From Candidatus Viridilinea mediisalina (lineage in GTDB: Bacteria > Chloroflexota > Chloroflexia > Chloroflexales > Chloroflexaceae): 36,849 nucleotides of DNA. A program made the position numbers and the translations under genes. Under the pieces are notes generated by a model, which saw nothing but the letters and a program-made list of their open reading frames with translations, searched no databases and was not told the origin of the DNA. Shown one piece after another: positions 15,216 to 22,712 of this stretch. The stretch is from NCBI RefSeq assembly GCF_002532535.1, contig NZ_NQWI01000049.1, positions 1-36,849 of the forward strand, written 5' to 3'. The number at the start of each line of letters is the position of its first letter. The first letter of the stretch is position 1.

Positions 15216-15233
15216 TCCAACCCAAGCGAAGCT

Positions 15234-16145
15234 ATGCCAGACACGCAGCCCCTTATGCTTGGCCTCGTTGGTGACGGGGCCTCCGGCAAGACCACCTTGG
15301 CCCGTGGGGTGGTACGTCTGCTCGGCAGCAATGGTGTGACGCCCATCTGCCTTGACGACTACCACCGCTATTCGCGGGCAGATCGTCAGGCGCGGGCCTT
15401 GACTGATGTTGATCCCGAGGCCAATGATCTCGATCTCATGGCGCGCCACCTTGCGGCCCTGCGTACCGGCGAAGCCATCAGCAAGCCGGTCTATGATCAC
15501 CGTAGCGGCACCCACCGTGCGCCCGAAACGGTTGCGGCAACCGGGCTGATTCTGGCGTATGGGATGCTCACACTCACGCCCGCCAGCCTTGCCAACCTCT
15601 TTGATCTCACCGTCTACCTCGAACCGGATGCAGCCTTGCGCCATGCGTGGCGCTTGGCCCGTGATGTGCGTGAGCGCGGCTATACGCCCGACCAGGTACG
15701 TGCGCTGCGCGATAGCCGCGAGCGCGACGCCGCTCGCTTTGTGCAGATCCAGCGCCCCCTGGCCGACATTGTGGTGCGCTACCACAGTAGCGCCCCTGGC
15801 GCGGGGCTCACCATTGAGTTGCTGCTGCGTCATGGCAAGCAGCGCGACGCCACCAGCGCCCTCATCGCCCAGATTGCCAACCAAGCCGCCCCCGGCTTCC
15901 ACTTCACCCCCACGATCAGCGATGAAGATGGGCATCAGTGCGACCAACTCATCATCAATACCAACCTCGATGCCAGCACTGCCACCCAGATCGCCCAAGC
16001 CCTCAGCGCCGATCAGCCAGCCCTCAGCACCATCCCCCTCAGCAGCCTCGGCCATACCAGCAGCGACGATCCAACCACCCAGAGCCTGCCCCTTGCGCTG
16101 ACCCAACTGATCATTGTGGGGCGCTTGCTGAGGGAAAGAAACTAG
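15234..16145 (+). CDS. Phosphoribulokinase/uridine kinase family protein, class II PRK-like
   Basis: P-loop sugar/nucleoside kinase, 303 aa. P-loop GDGASGKT (13-20); CLDDYHRYSRADRQAR (39-54) with Asp41/Asp42; DPEANDLDLMARHL (60-73); ALRTGEAISKPVYDH (75-89). This order and wording closely follow the class II phosphoribulokinases of cyanobacteria and plants (CLDDYH, LDP.AN, FDLM, I.KP.Y.H). True PRK makes ribulose-1,5-bisphosphate for RuBisCO. The C-terminal third is diverged and no RuBisCO gene is in view, so the activity could instead be on uridine or another sugar phosphate. It sits in a likely operon with talC. No clear ribosome-binding site precedes the ATG. Confidence 0.82.
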   Translation: MPDTQPLMLGLVGDGASGKTTLARGVVRLLGSNGVTPICLDDYHRYSRADRQARALTDVDPEANDLDLMARHLAALRTGEAISKPVYDHRSGTHRAPETVAATGLILAYGMLTLTPASLANLFDLTVYLEPDAALRHAWRLARDVRERGYTPDQVRALRDSRERDAARFVQIQRPLADIVVRYHSSAPGAGLTIELLLRHGKQRDATSALIAQIANQAAPGFHFTPTISDEDGHQCDQLIINTNLDASTATQIAQALSADQPALSTIPLSSLGHTSSDDPTTQSLPLALTQLIIVGRLLRERN

Positions 16146-16147
16146 GC

Positions 16148-16195
16148 AATATGTTTGGTAATCTACAATCTACAATCTACAATCTACATTAGAGT
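16148..16195. repeat. Heptamer array ATCTACA x4 within a partial family 4 element
   Basis: Four ATCTACA units at 16161-16188 follow GCAATATGTTTGGTA, which resembles the ATGTTAGGCA part of family 4. The element ends (TATACCA) are missing, so this is a fragment just after the kinase stop. Confidence 0.8.
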
Positions 16196-16297
16196 TGCCA
16201 AATTATTACTGCACGTAAGCAGACCTCGCCCAAAGCAGCGGGAGCATGTGCGCTACCATGAGGTTCAGAGCCACCGCGTAGCCAAAGGAGGCACGCC

Positions 16298-16780
16298 ATG
16301 CGAACGATCCCAGATCCTCTCCATGCGCCCCATGTTCCTGCCGAGCAGGAGGTGCGCTACTACATGCGTACACCCGCAGTAACCCTCAACATCGCGGCCC
16401 CCCTCAGTGATGCCCTCGCGCTCATGCGCGAACACGATGTACGCCGCTTGCCGGTTGTGGTTGATACTGGCGAGTTGCGCGGCATGATTACCCAAGGCGA
16501 TATTCGCGGGGCCGATGTGATGCGTATCGCTGGTCTCGACCCGCTTGATATTGCCCACGCCCTGCGCCAAGTGAAGGTCTATGAGGTTATGACCGAAGAC
16601 CCCATCGCCATCGTGCCCGAAACTGGGCTACGTGAAGCGGCGCTGCTCATGATTGAAAATAAGATCGGTGGCTTGCCGGTAGTTGATGAGCAGAACCGCG
16701 TCGTTGGGATTATTACCGAGAGTGACCTCTTTGAGACCTTGGTACAACAGCTTGATACGCGAGATCCTTTGTATGGGTAA
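16298..16780 (+). CDS. CBS-pair domain protein
   Basis: Stand-alone pair of CBS domains, 160 aa, a type that usually binds adenosine nucleotides (AMP, ATP, SAM) and regulates a partner. First CBS: VRYYMRTPAVTL, then DALALMREHDVRRLPVVVDTGELRGMITQGDI. Second CBS: VYEVMTEDPIAIVPETGL, then MIENKIGGLPVVDEQNRVVGIITESDLF. No other domain is attached. AAAGGAGG eight bases upstream makes the start firm. It follows the talC-kinase pair but is separated by a heptamer array and about 150 bases, so co-transcription is uncertain. Confidence 0.93.
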   Translation: MRTIPDPLHAPHVPAEQEVRYYMRTPAVTLNIAAPLSDALALMREHDVRRLPVVVDTGELRGMITQGDIRGADVMRIAGLDPLDIAHALRQVKVYEVMTEDPIAIVPETGLREAALLMIENKIGGLPVVDEQNRVVGIITESDLFETLVQQLDTRDPLYG

Positions 16781-16786
16781 GGGATG

Positions 16787-16940
16787 GTTTCATGCCACGT
16801 TACTGTTTGCGAGGACGCGAAGAGGCGAGGACGCGAAGCCCGGGCAAGCGTGGTGTCTGGCAGATCAGCCCGTGAGTTTGCGAGGACGCGAAGAGGCGAG
16901 GACGCGAAGCCCTCACCTCTTCGCCTCACGCATCCTCGCA
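16787..16940. repeat. Family 5 copy and direct repeat of GAGGACGCGAAG motifs
   Basis: AAGGGATGGTTTCA then CACGTTACTGTTTGCG (16787-16817) is a family 5 copy. A block made of GCGAGGACGCGAAG, AG and GCGAGGACGCGAAGCC appears at about 16808-16840 and again at about 16881-16912. CTTCGCCTCACGCATCCTCGC (16919-16939) is its imperfect complement, so the region can fold. No gene fits here. Confidence 0.8.
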
Positions 16941-16946
16941 AGATCA

Positions 16947-18308
16947 TCACCCATCACCCACAGGCAATTGGTTCGCCCTGATCACCTCGCGGTACCAGAA
17001 GAAGCTATCCTTCGGGTAGCGCCGCTGGGTGTTGTAGTCCACATGGATCAGGCCGAAACGCTGGTGGTAGCCAAAAGCCCACTCGAAGTTGTCGAGCAGT
17101 GACCAGTAAAAGAAGCCAGTGAGCGGTACGCCTGCAGCAATGGCACGCTGGCATGTTGCGAGGTGCTGCTGGATATAGGCAATGCGCCCCTGATCATGCA
17201 CCCGTCCATCAGCTTCAAGCGGATCGAGGTAACTGACCCCGTTCTCGCTCAGGATGATGCGCGGCAAGCTATAGTGGCTATGCAGACGCAGCAAAAGCTT
17301 ATAGAGCCCCTCTGGATAGATCTCCCAGCCCATTTCGGTGCGCGGCGTGGGAGGGCGCACAATCTGGTACTGCCAGGGCTGAGGGCCAGCGGCCAACACT
17401 TCACGGGTGTAGTAGTTGAAGGCAAAGAAGTCGCTGGGCGCCGCAATCAGCGCCAGATCGCCGGGATGCACAAAGTCCATACCCTTGGGCAGATAGCCCG
17501 CTGCCGTATAGTCGGCCACCATATCGGCGGGATAGCCGTGACCCGCTACGGCATCGAGAAACCAGCGGTTGTAGTAGCCATCAAAATGGCGGGCTGCATC
17601 ACGGTCGGCAGGGGCTGCACTTGCGGGCTCGGCAGCGGTAAAGTTCAGCGCCAGGCCCACCTCAGCATGCGGCGCAGCAGCACGGATCGCCTGCGTGCCC
17701 AAGCCGTGAGCCAAAAGGGTATGGTGGCTCGCAGCGATAGCCGCAGGCCAATCGCGCAGCCCCGGGGCATGCTCACCCAACTGATGGCTGAGAAAACTGA
17801 TACACCACGGCTCATTGATCGTAATCCAATGGCGTACTTGGTCGCCTAATGCTGCCGCCACCACCCCCGCATATTCAGCGAAAGCCTCAGCCGTTGCCCG
17901 CTGCGGCCAGCCCCCCGCATCCTGCAAAGCCACCGGCAAATCCCAGTGAAAGAGGGTCACATAGGGCGTGATAGTATGGGCCAAAAGCGCATCCACCAAG
18001 CGCCGGTAGAAATCGAGGCCCGCCTGGTTCACCGCACCGCGCCCTTGGGGCAAAATACGCGGCCACGCGATACTAAAACGGTAGGCTTTGAGCCCCAACT
18101 GGGCCATCAGAGCCACATCTTCTTCATAACGGTGATAATGATCGCAAGCCATATCGCCCGTATGCCCATCACGGGTCTTACCTGGCGTATGGCTAAAACG
18201 ATCCCAGATACTCTCGCCGCGACCATCAGCGTTAACCGCGCCCTCAATCTGATAGGCCGACGTTGCCGCGCCCCAGATGAAGTCTTGGGGGAAAGGTGTG
18301 TTGAACAT
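16947..18308 (-). CDS. Beta-glucosidase, glycoside hydrolase family 1
   Basis: Retaining GH1 beta-glycosidase, 453 aa, expected to hydrolyse cellobiose or other beta-glucosides in the cytoplasm (no signal peptide). Start ATG 18308 has AAGGAG upstream; the longer reading frame to 18530 only runs back into the neighbouring gene. Motifs: FIWGAATSAYQIEGA (10-24), the YRFSIAWPRILP strand (76-87), acid/base Glu166 in TINEPW, nucleophile Glu355 in ILSENG, and WSLLDNFEWAFGY near 402-414. This is full length for the family. It follows a Uma2 gene by 25 bases on the same strand, so both are probably one transcript. Confidence 0.96.
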   Translation of the reverse strand: MFNTPFPQDFIWGAATSAYQIEGAVNADGRGESIWDRFSHTPGKTRDGHTGDMACDHYHRYEEDVALMAQLGLKAYRFSIAWPRILPQGRGAVNQAGLDFYRRLVDALLAHTITPYVTLFHWDLPVALQDAGGWPQRATAEAFAEYAGVVAAALGDQVRHWITINEPWCISFLSHQLGEHAPGLRDWPAAIAASHHTLLAHGLGTQAIRAAAPHAEVGLALNFTAAEPASAAPADRDAARHFDGYYNRWFLDAVAGHGYPADMVADYTAAGYLPKGMDFVHPGDLALIAAPSDFFAFNYYTREVLAAGPQPWQYQIVRPPTPRTEMGWEIYPEGLYKLLLRLHSHYSLPRIILSENGVSYLDPLEADGRVHDQGRIAYIQQHLATCQRAIAAGVPLTGFFYWSLLDNFEWAFGYHQRFGLIHVDYNTQRRYPKDSFFWYREVIRANQLPVGDG

Positions 18309-18333
18309 TGGAGGTTCTCCTTGGGCTAACCGA

Positions 18334-19176
18334 TCACTTTGCATCGCGTAGCCGTTGCACCTCGGCTTCGAGTTCGCGCAGGCGCACCTCAGCCGCAGCG
18401 GCACGCTGTTCGGCTGCAATCCGAGCCTGTTCCGCCTCTTCCCGCGCAGCACTCTCTTGCCTAAGGGCAGTAGCGAGAGCCTGGTAATCACCCAAGGCTT
18501 CGCCAGCGGCATTGTAGCAGACCAACTCATGCGCTTCGACAGCCAGCCAGAGTGCGACGGGTTCTAGCCAGAGCCAACCACGCTCATTGGGAATGAGCAC
18601 TTGGTAGCCCGTTTCTGTCTGTACATAGCCGAGGAGACGCAGCATCGGTTGTCTCCGCAGCACAACGGTGTCAACGATGACATAGAGGGGCACCCCAGCA
18701 ATATCGTACTCCTCAAGCTTATGCGAGCGGTCAATGCTGGCCGTTTCAGGCGACGTAATCTCGATGATCAGCGCGGGCCGTACCCCCTCACGGGCAACAT
18801 CAAACGTACTCCAATTCTGACGCTGCGTAACCCCAATAATCACCGCGATGTCAGGGCCATGGGGCTTGAGATCGGGAACATCCCAAGCGACACGCACATC
18901 ATCCAGGACAACAGCGGTGGGGTCTTGGGCCAACTGCGCCTCAAAGACATTACAAAGGTAACGGCGCCGGCGCTGATGGGCATCACTATGGGTCACGTGG
19001 TCACCCTCCTGGGGATGGAGTAGATCTTCGAGCGTCAGCGGCTCTTGGCGCAACTCAGAGAAACCATCGGAGCGCTCAACGTTGACGTAACGCCAGCCAT
19101 AGCGAAAAGGGTCGGCAGGATCACTCGTGTGCAACGCCCCCGTTCTTGGCCTTGTTAGCACTTCTATGGTTGTCAT
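18334..19176 (-). CDS. Uma2 family endonuclease with C-terminal coiled coil
   Basis: Second Uma2 (DUF820) protein, 280 aa from ATG 19176, which has TAGGAG nine bases upstream; a start at 19206 would add ten residues. The PD-(D/E)xK domain spans about 25-200, with LKPHGPDIAVIIGV and the core PALIIEITSPETASIDRSHKLEEYDIAGVPLYVIVD. The C-terminal 50 residues are a charged Ala/Glu/Arg-rich coiled coil (REEAEQARIAAEQRAAAAEV), which many longer Uma2 proteins have. Function beyond probable nuclease is unknown. It is upstream of, and close to, the beta-glucosidase. Confidence 0.9.
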   Translation of the reverse strand: MTTIEVLTRPRTGALHTSDPADPFRYGWRYVNVERSDGFSELRQEPLTLEDLLHPQEGDHVTHSDAHQRRRRYLCNVFEAQLAQDPTAVVLDDVRVAWDVPDLKPHGPDIAVIIGVTQRQNWSTFDVAREGVRPALIIEITSPETASIDRSHKLEEYDIAGVPLYVIVDTVVLRRQPMLRLLGYVQTETGYQVLIPNERGWLWLEPVALWLAVEAHELVCYNAAGEALGDYQALATALRQESAAREEAEQARIAAEQRAAAAEVRLRELEAEVQRLRDAK

Positions 19177-19200
19177 GGTTTCTACTCCTATTTCACCATA

Positions 19201-19250
19201 GGGCAAGACTTGCCCTGTCTGGGTGCGCGGGCATCCGGCCCGCGCACCCA
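19201..19250. repeat. Two perfect hairpins between divergent genes
   Basis: GGGCAAG-a-CTTGCCC (19201-19215) and TGGGTGCGCGGGC-atccg-GCCCGCGCACCCA (19220-19250, 13-bp stem) lie between the Uma2 gene and the antitoxin-like gene. Neither has a T tract. They may be further REP-like units or operators. Confidence 0.7.
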
Positions 19251-19363
19251 GCAGTTGCTTACCCCTACTCTGAACAATTACCCGACCCTTACATATGGAT
19301 GTTCTACGTGGAGTGCGTTACAATGATGACAGGAACCTTTAGTTGATACAGGGAGAAACCGCA

Positions 19364-19618
19364 ATGAGTCATATGCTCCAGATTAACATTTCCGATGCCT
19401 TATATGAATCGCTCTTGAGAACTGCACAACAAGCAAATCAACCTTTAGATATATTTATAGCTACATTACTGAAAACCGTAGCAGAAGAAGCTGCCCATGA
19501 TCCCATTGAGGCTTGGATTGGTGCATTTCCTAGTAATCATGCAAACTGGGCTGATCAACATGATCGTATTTTAGGCGAAAATTCGATGGTTCTCCAGAAA
19601 GAAAATCATGAGGACTAA
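19364..19618 (+). CDS. Antitoxin-like small protein upstream of a PIN-domain remnant
   Basis: An 84-aa protein from ATG 19364, with GGGAGA eight bases upstream; an in-frame TTG at 19343 is less likely. It starts MSHMLQINISDALYESLLRTAQ, a strand-helix pattern like ribbon-helix-helix DNA-binding antitoxins, and has an acidic C-terminal part (ADQHDRILGENSM). The next gene overlaps its 3' end by 11 bases, the usual arrangement of antitoxin before PIN toxin (VapBC-like). The assignment rests on context and fold pattern, not on a recognised family. It is AT-richer than its neighbours, suggesting transfer. Confidence 0.65.
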   Translation: MSHMLQINISDALYESLLRTAQQANQPLDIFIATLLKTVAEEAAHDPIEAWIGAFPSNHANWADQHDRILGENSMVLQKENHED

Positions 19619-19822
19619 CATTTTTGCCGATACTGCTGGATGGGGGCATCTGGTAGATCCAAACCAACCCCACCATGATTTGGCAGCGGCCATCTACCGT
19701 GATGCTCGCCGTCATCAGCGTAAGTTCATCACCACGAACTATATTCTTGGCGAAAGGGTATTCGTGAAGCATTCACAACTGATCATCACTTTGCTCAAGC
19801 AGGTTTCATTCGTCTCCTCTAA
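19608..19822 (+). pseudogene. PIN-domain toxin (VapC-like), internally deleted
   Basis: The N-terminal 48 residues match a PIN ribonuclease: FADTAGWGHLVDPNQPHHDLA with the first catalytic Asp8, then KFITTNYILGE with the conserved Thr/Asn and acidic residue. After that the open frame becomes unrelated. In another frame, 19757-19822 encodes GIREAFTTDHHFAQAGFIRLL followed by TAA, which is the expected C-terminal end of the same family (TDxHF...GF). The middle, some 60-70 residues, is missing and the frames do not join. A frame running on to 19949 is only read-through. The remnant ends two bases before the stop of the convergent GAF-STAS gene. Confidence 0.78.
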
Positions 19823-19823
19823 G

Positions 19824-20750
19824 CTATTTCAAACCCAAAGCCCCCCGCAGATCATGGGTTGTTCTGGCCTCAAGTTGCATTCCGCTGCTCACAATCGTTT
19901 GCGCTACTTCGGGCCCAATGCCGCAGAGGATGACGTTGGCCCCCAGTAGGCCAGCGGCGCGGGTGGCGTTGATGAGGGCAACGATGACGACTTCGTCCAC
20001 CGCAACGACGCCGCTGATGTCGAGAATGACGCGCTGCGCCTGGTGTGTGCCGATTGCATCAAGTATGCGCTCTTGAATCAATGCGGCCCGTTCATGATCA
20101 ATCATGCCGATCAGGGGAATCAGCAGGGTGCGCTGGTCGAGGCTTAAGATTGGCGTTGAGAGTTCATGCACAGTGGCGAGCAGTTCGGCTTGGCGCTGGT
20201 TGGCCACCTGCATCTCGGCAAGCAGGTGGCGTAACTGTTCCTGCTGGGCCTGCTGCTGTTGCCAAGCGATCAGCATCTCCAACGCACGCGCCACCTGCTC
20301 ACCAAGCACCAGATAGAGCGAATTGTCTTGGGGGCTAAACGAGTCTCGTCGCACCCGTGCGACATAGATCCATCCAAGGAGCGTCTGCTCGCGTTGCAGC
20401 GGAATGCCCAGTGCTGCACGCAGGGGGTAACGCGGCCCTAGTGGCTGCGGTAGGCATGGCGCGGCTGCCCCCTGCGTCTCTGCCAGCAGTTGGCGCTGTG
20501 CCTCCGTGAGCCGAAGCGTCGCAGCCACCTTGCTCAGGCGCACCCCTCGCGCCGCCCGGGCCTGTAGCTCGCCCTCAGCCCCGTGGGCCACATAGATGAT
20601 CGCAACCTCCGAGTTGAGCAGACGCGACGCCTTATCCAAGGTCAGCTCAAAGAGTTGCGCTTCGTTGGCAATATGCTTACTGATTGCGGTGATCTCGTAG
20701 AGCAGCGCAAGTTCTTCTTCGCGCTCTGCGAGGGTGCGTACATCAACCAT
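19824..20750 (-). CDS. GAF domain and STAS domain regulator (RsbR-like)
   Basis: A 308-aa cytoplasmic protein. A GAF sensory domain at about 10-165 (LALLYEITAISKHIANEAQLFELTLD ... LLGWIYVARVRRDSFSPQD) is followed by a Gln-rich coiled coil (WQQQQAQQEQLRHLLAEMQ), then a C-terminal STAS domain (about 195-305: TPILSLDQRTLLIPLIGMID, ILDISGVVAVDEVVIVALI, GANVILCGI). This layout is that of RsbR-type co-antagonists in stressosome or partner-switch signalling, where the STAS domain is phosphorylated by a serine kinase; the usual ILDITG motif reads ILDISG. Its ATG overlaps the FIST gene stop as TGATG, so translation is coupled. No matching kinase or phosphatase is adjacent. Confidence 0.9.
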   Translation of the reverse strand: MVDVRTLAEREEELALLYEITAISKHIANEAQLFELTLDKASRLLNSEVAIIYVAHGAEGELQARAARGVRLSKVAATLRLTEAQRQLLAETQGAAAPCLPQPLGPRYPLRAALGIPLQREQTLLGWIYVARVRRDSFSPQDNSLYLVLGEQVARALEMLIAWQQQQAQQEQLRHLLAEMQVANQRQAELLATVHELSTPILSLDQRTLLIPLIGMIDHERAALIQERILDAIGTHQAQRVILDISGVVAVDEVVIVALINATRAAGLLGANVILCGIGPEVAQTIVSSGMQLEARTTHDLRGALGLK

Positions 20751-21934
20751 CACGAGCTACTACTTCCCAAAACACAGATTGCTACGGTCTTGTTATGAAA
20801 CGCGGGCGGGCCATCATCGGCAGCAATTTCGCCAAAACTGTACATGCCAATAAACGGCGTGGTGGCCCCCAGTACCGAACGAATCCGATCAATCTCGGCT
20901 TGGCTCTGGTCACCCAAGAGCGGCGGGCGAGTGACGCAGTTGATCACAATGGCTACTGCTGGGGGATGGCCCTGGAGCGCCGCCATTGCTCGTTCGGCAG
21001 CCACGGCGGCAGCCTCAATCAGCGATTCCGGGGTGCCCTCCATGATGTAGGCAAACGCATCACCCGGCAGTGTGCCAACACAACTCAGCGCGCCATCATC
21101 GGTCACGGCCAACGGCAGACGCACCAGCGGTTCACTGCCCGCCTGCACAAAGCCAAGCGGGTGGTAGCGCGAGATCGTGCGGAAATTTTCGGCGGTGATG
21201 CTCTCTGCGGGCAGCAGCTCGCGGTAGATCTCAAGGGCGGGACGACCATCCAATTCATAGAGGAGGTTCCCAGTACTGCGCGTGACCGCCATGCGGCGAC
21301 TAGCGGGCCGCCAGCCGTGACGCACGCCTACGCCAATGGGCATGGTCGAGCTGATCTGCGCCGCCACCAGCGCATCACTCATGATCCGGTCGCCCGCAAA
21401 GAGTACCGTATGGCCATAGTTGAGGCTATCGCCCGCCGCGCCGCCAAAGAGCGGGCAGAGCGGGCCAAGCACTGCGGCAGCACTCTGAATCGCCGCGTCC
21501 ATCGTAAGCGAGCCTGTCAGCCCATCGGTGAAGAGCAGGGCCACGTTGTTGCGTTCAGCCGTGGGATCGAGTTGAGCCGCTTCAAGCTCTTCGGCCACCG
21601 TTTCGGCGCTAACCACTGGCGTCGTACTGAGCCCCGGTGCAATGGCGAGGGCCAGCTCAAAGCCCGCACCGCCCAATGCAAGCAGCCCTACGCCCATGGG
21701 CAGAATGCCTGCGGGCACAATCAGCCCGCCGGTACAGCAGCCCAACAGCGGCACCGCACCAGTCACGCTCCGTATCGCATCAAGGACGACCGTATGGTCA
21801 TAATGTTCCGTGGTAAAAGCCACCAATAAGCGTGGTGCCACCCCCAGATTTGCCAACGCCTTATGTGCCGCACTCCTACCCGCCAGTGCACTCTCGCTGT
21901 GTGTACTGGCCCCTACGCCAGCCAATATGCTCAT
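20750..21934 (-). CDS. FIST sensory domain protein
   Basis: About 394 aa with the full FIST_N plus FIST_C architecture: a start ILAGVGASTHSESALAGRSAAHKAL, LLVAFTTEHYDHTVVLDAI, the VPLLGCCTGGLI turn, LFTDGLTG and PLFGGAAGDSLNY in FIST_N; then LYELDGRPALEIYREL, PLGFVQAG and the end PFIGMYSFGEIA in FIST_C. FIST domains are thought to sense small ligands such as amino acids and are usually attached to, or next to, signalling modules. ATG 21934 has GAGGG upstream; a GTG at 21946 overlapping the previous stop is the alternative. It lies between, and is coupled to, the SDR and GAF-STAS genes. Confidence 0.92.
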   Translation of the reverse strand: MSILAGVGASTHSESALAGRSAAHKALANLGVAPRLLVAFTTEHYDHTVVLDAIRSVTGAVPLLGCCTGGLIVPAGILPMGVGLLALGGAGFELALAIAPGLSTTPVVSAETVAEELEAAQLDPTAERNNVALLFTDGLTGSLTMDAAIQSAAAVLGPLCPLFGGAAGDSLNYGHTVLFAGDRIMSDALVAAQISSTMPIGVGVRHGWRPASRRMAVTRSTGNLLYELDGRPALEIYRELLPAESITAENFRTISRYHPLGFVQAGSEPLVRLPLAVTDDGALSCVGTLPGDAFAYIMEGTPESLIEAAAVAAERAMAALQGHPPAVAIVINCVTRPPLLGDQSQAEIDRIRSVLGATTPFIGMYSFGEIAADDGPPAFHNKTVAICVLGSSSS

Positions 21935-21942
21935 AGCATCCC

Positions 21943-22701
21943 TCACTTCGCTGTCCAGCCCAAAGCAATCTCATAGACCGAGCCGGTCATCGTTCCTGCG
22001 CTATCGGTGCAAAGGAAACAGACAAGATCAGCCACCTCCGAGGGTTCAATCAGCCGTTTGACCGCCACGGGGTCGAGCATGACTTTGCTAATTACTTCGC
22101 TTTCAGGCAAGCCGCGTGTCCGCGCTTGGTCGGCAATCTGCTGCTCGACCAACGGGGTTCGCACATAGGCCGGCGCAATCAGGTTGACCGTAATGCCATC
22201 GGGGCCGCCTTCGAGCGCTGCGGTGCGCGTCAAGCCAAGCAGCCCATGTTTCGCCGTGACATAGCCCACTTTGAAGGGCGAGGCACGCAGACTATGGATC
22301 GAACCAATGTTAATCACCCGCCCCCAGCCCCGCTCCTTCATCTGGGGCCAGGCATAGCGCATCAGCAGAAAGGGGGCCGTGAGCATCACTGCGAGCATAT
22401 GCTCCCAACGCTCCTCTGGAAAGTCGGCCAGCGCTTCAATATGCTGATAGCCCGCATTATTGACCAACACATCCAATTGGCCAAAATGGGCCAGCGTCGC
22501 CTCAATCACACGGCGACACTCACTCCGTTGTGCAAGATCCGCACCAAGAAACAGACCACCAATTGCATCAGCCACCGCCTGCCCTGCGCTACTTGGCAGA
22601 TCCACCACCGCCACGCGAAAGCCCGCCTGGGCCAAACCCTCCGCCACCGCCTGCCCAATCCCGCTACCGGCCCCCGTCACCAAGGCCACGCGCTTTGTCA
22701 T
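21943..22701 (-). CDS. Short-chain dehydrogenase, 3-hydroxybutyrate dehydrogenase-like
   Basis: NAD(P)-dependent SDR, 252 aa from ATG 22701, which has AAGGAG nine bases upstream. The frame continues upstream only because it reads through a heptamer array. Motifs: TGAGSGIG (9-16), NNAG (81-84), Ser134, Tyr147 and Lys151. The segments YQHIEALADFPEERWEHMLA, IHSLRASPFKVGYVTAKHGL and NLIAPAYVRTPLVEQQI are those of D-3-hydroxybutyrate dehydrogenase (acetoacetate plus NADH to 3-hydroxybutyrate), which links to polyhydroxybutyrate turnover. It is the first gene of a tightly coupled operon with FIST and GAF-STAS genes. Confidence 0.9.
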   Translation of the reverse strand: MTKRVALVTGAGSGIGQAVAEGLAQAGFRVAVVDLPSSAGQAVADAIGGLFLGADLAQRSECRRVIEATLAHFGQLDVLVNNAGYQHIEALADFPEERWEHMLAVMLTAPFLLMRYAWPQMKERGWGRVINIGSIHSLRASPFKVGYVTAKHGLLGLTRTAALEGGPDGITVNLIAPAYVRTPLVEQQIADQARTRGLPESEVISKVMLDPVAVKRLIEPSEVADLVCFLCTDSAGTMTGSVYEIALGWTAK

Positions 22702-22712
22702 CGTTGACTCCT

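Noticed and set aside
18309-18530. N-terminal extension of the beta-glucosidase
   Set aside because: It overlaps the Uma2 gene in another frame, while ATG 18308 has a ribosome site and begins the GH1 fold.
19823-19949. C-terminal part of the PIN protein open frame up to 19949
   Set aside because: It is antisense to the GAF-STAS gene and unlike any PIN sequence; the real C-terminus is in another frame ending at 19822.
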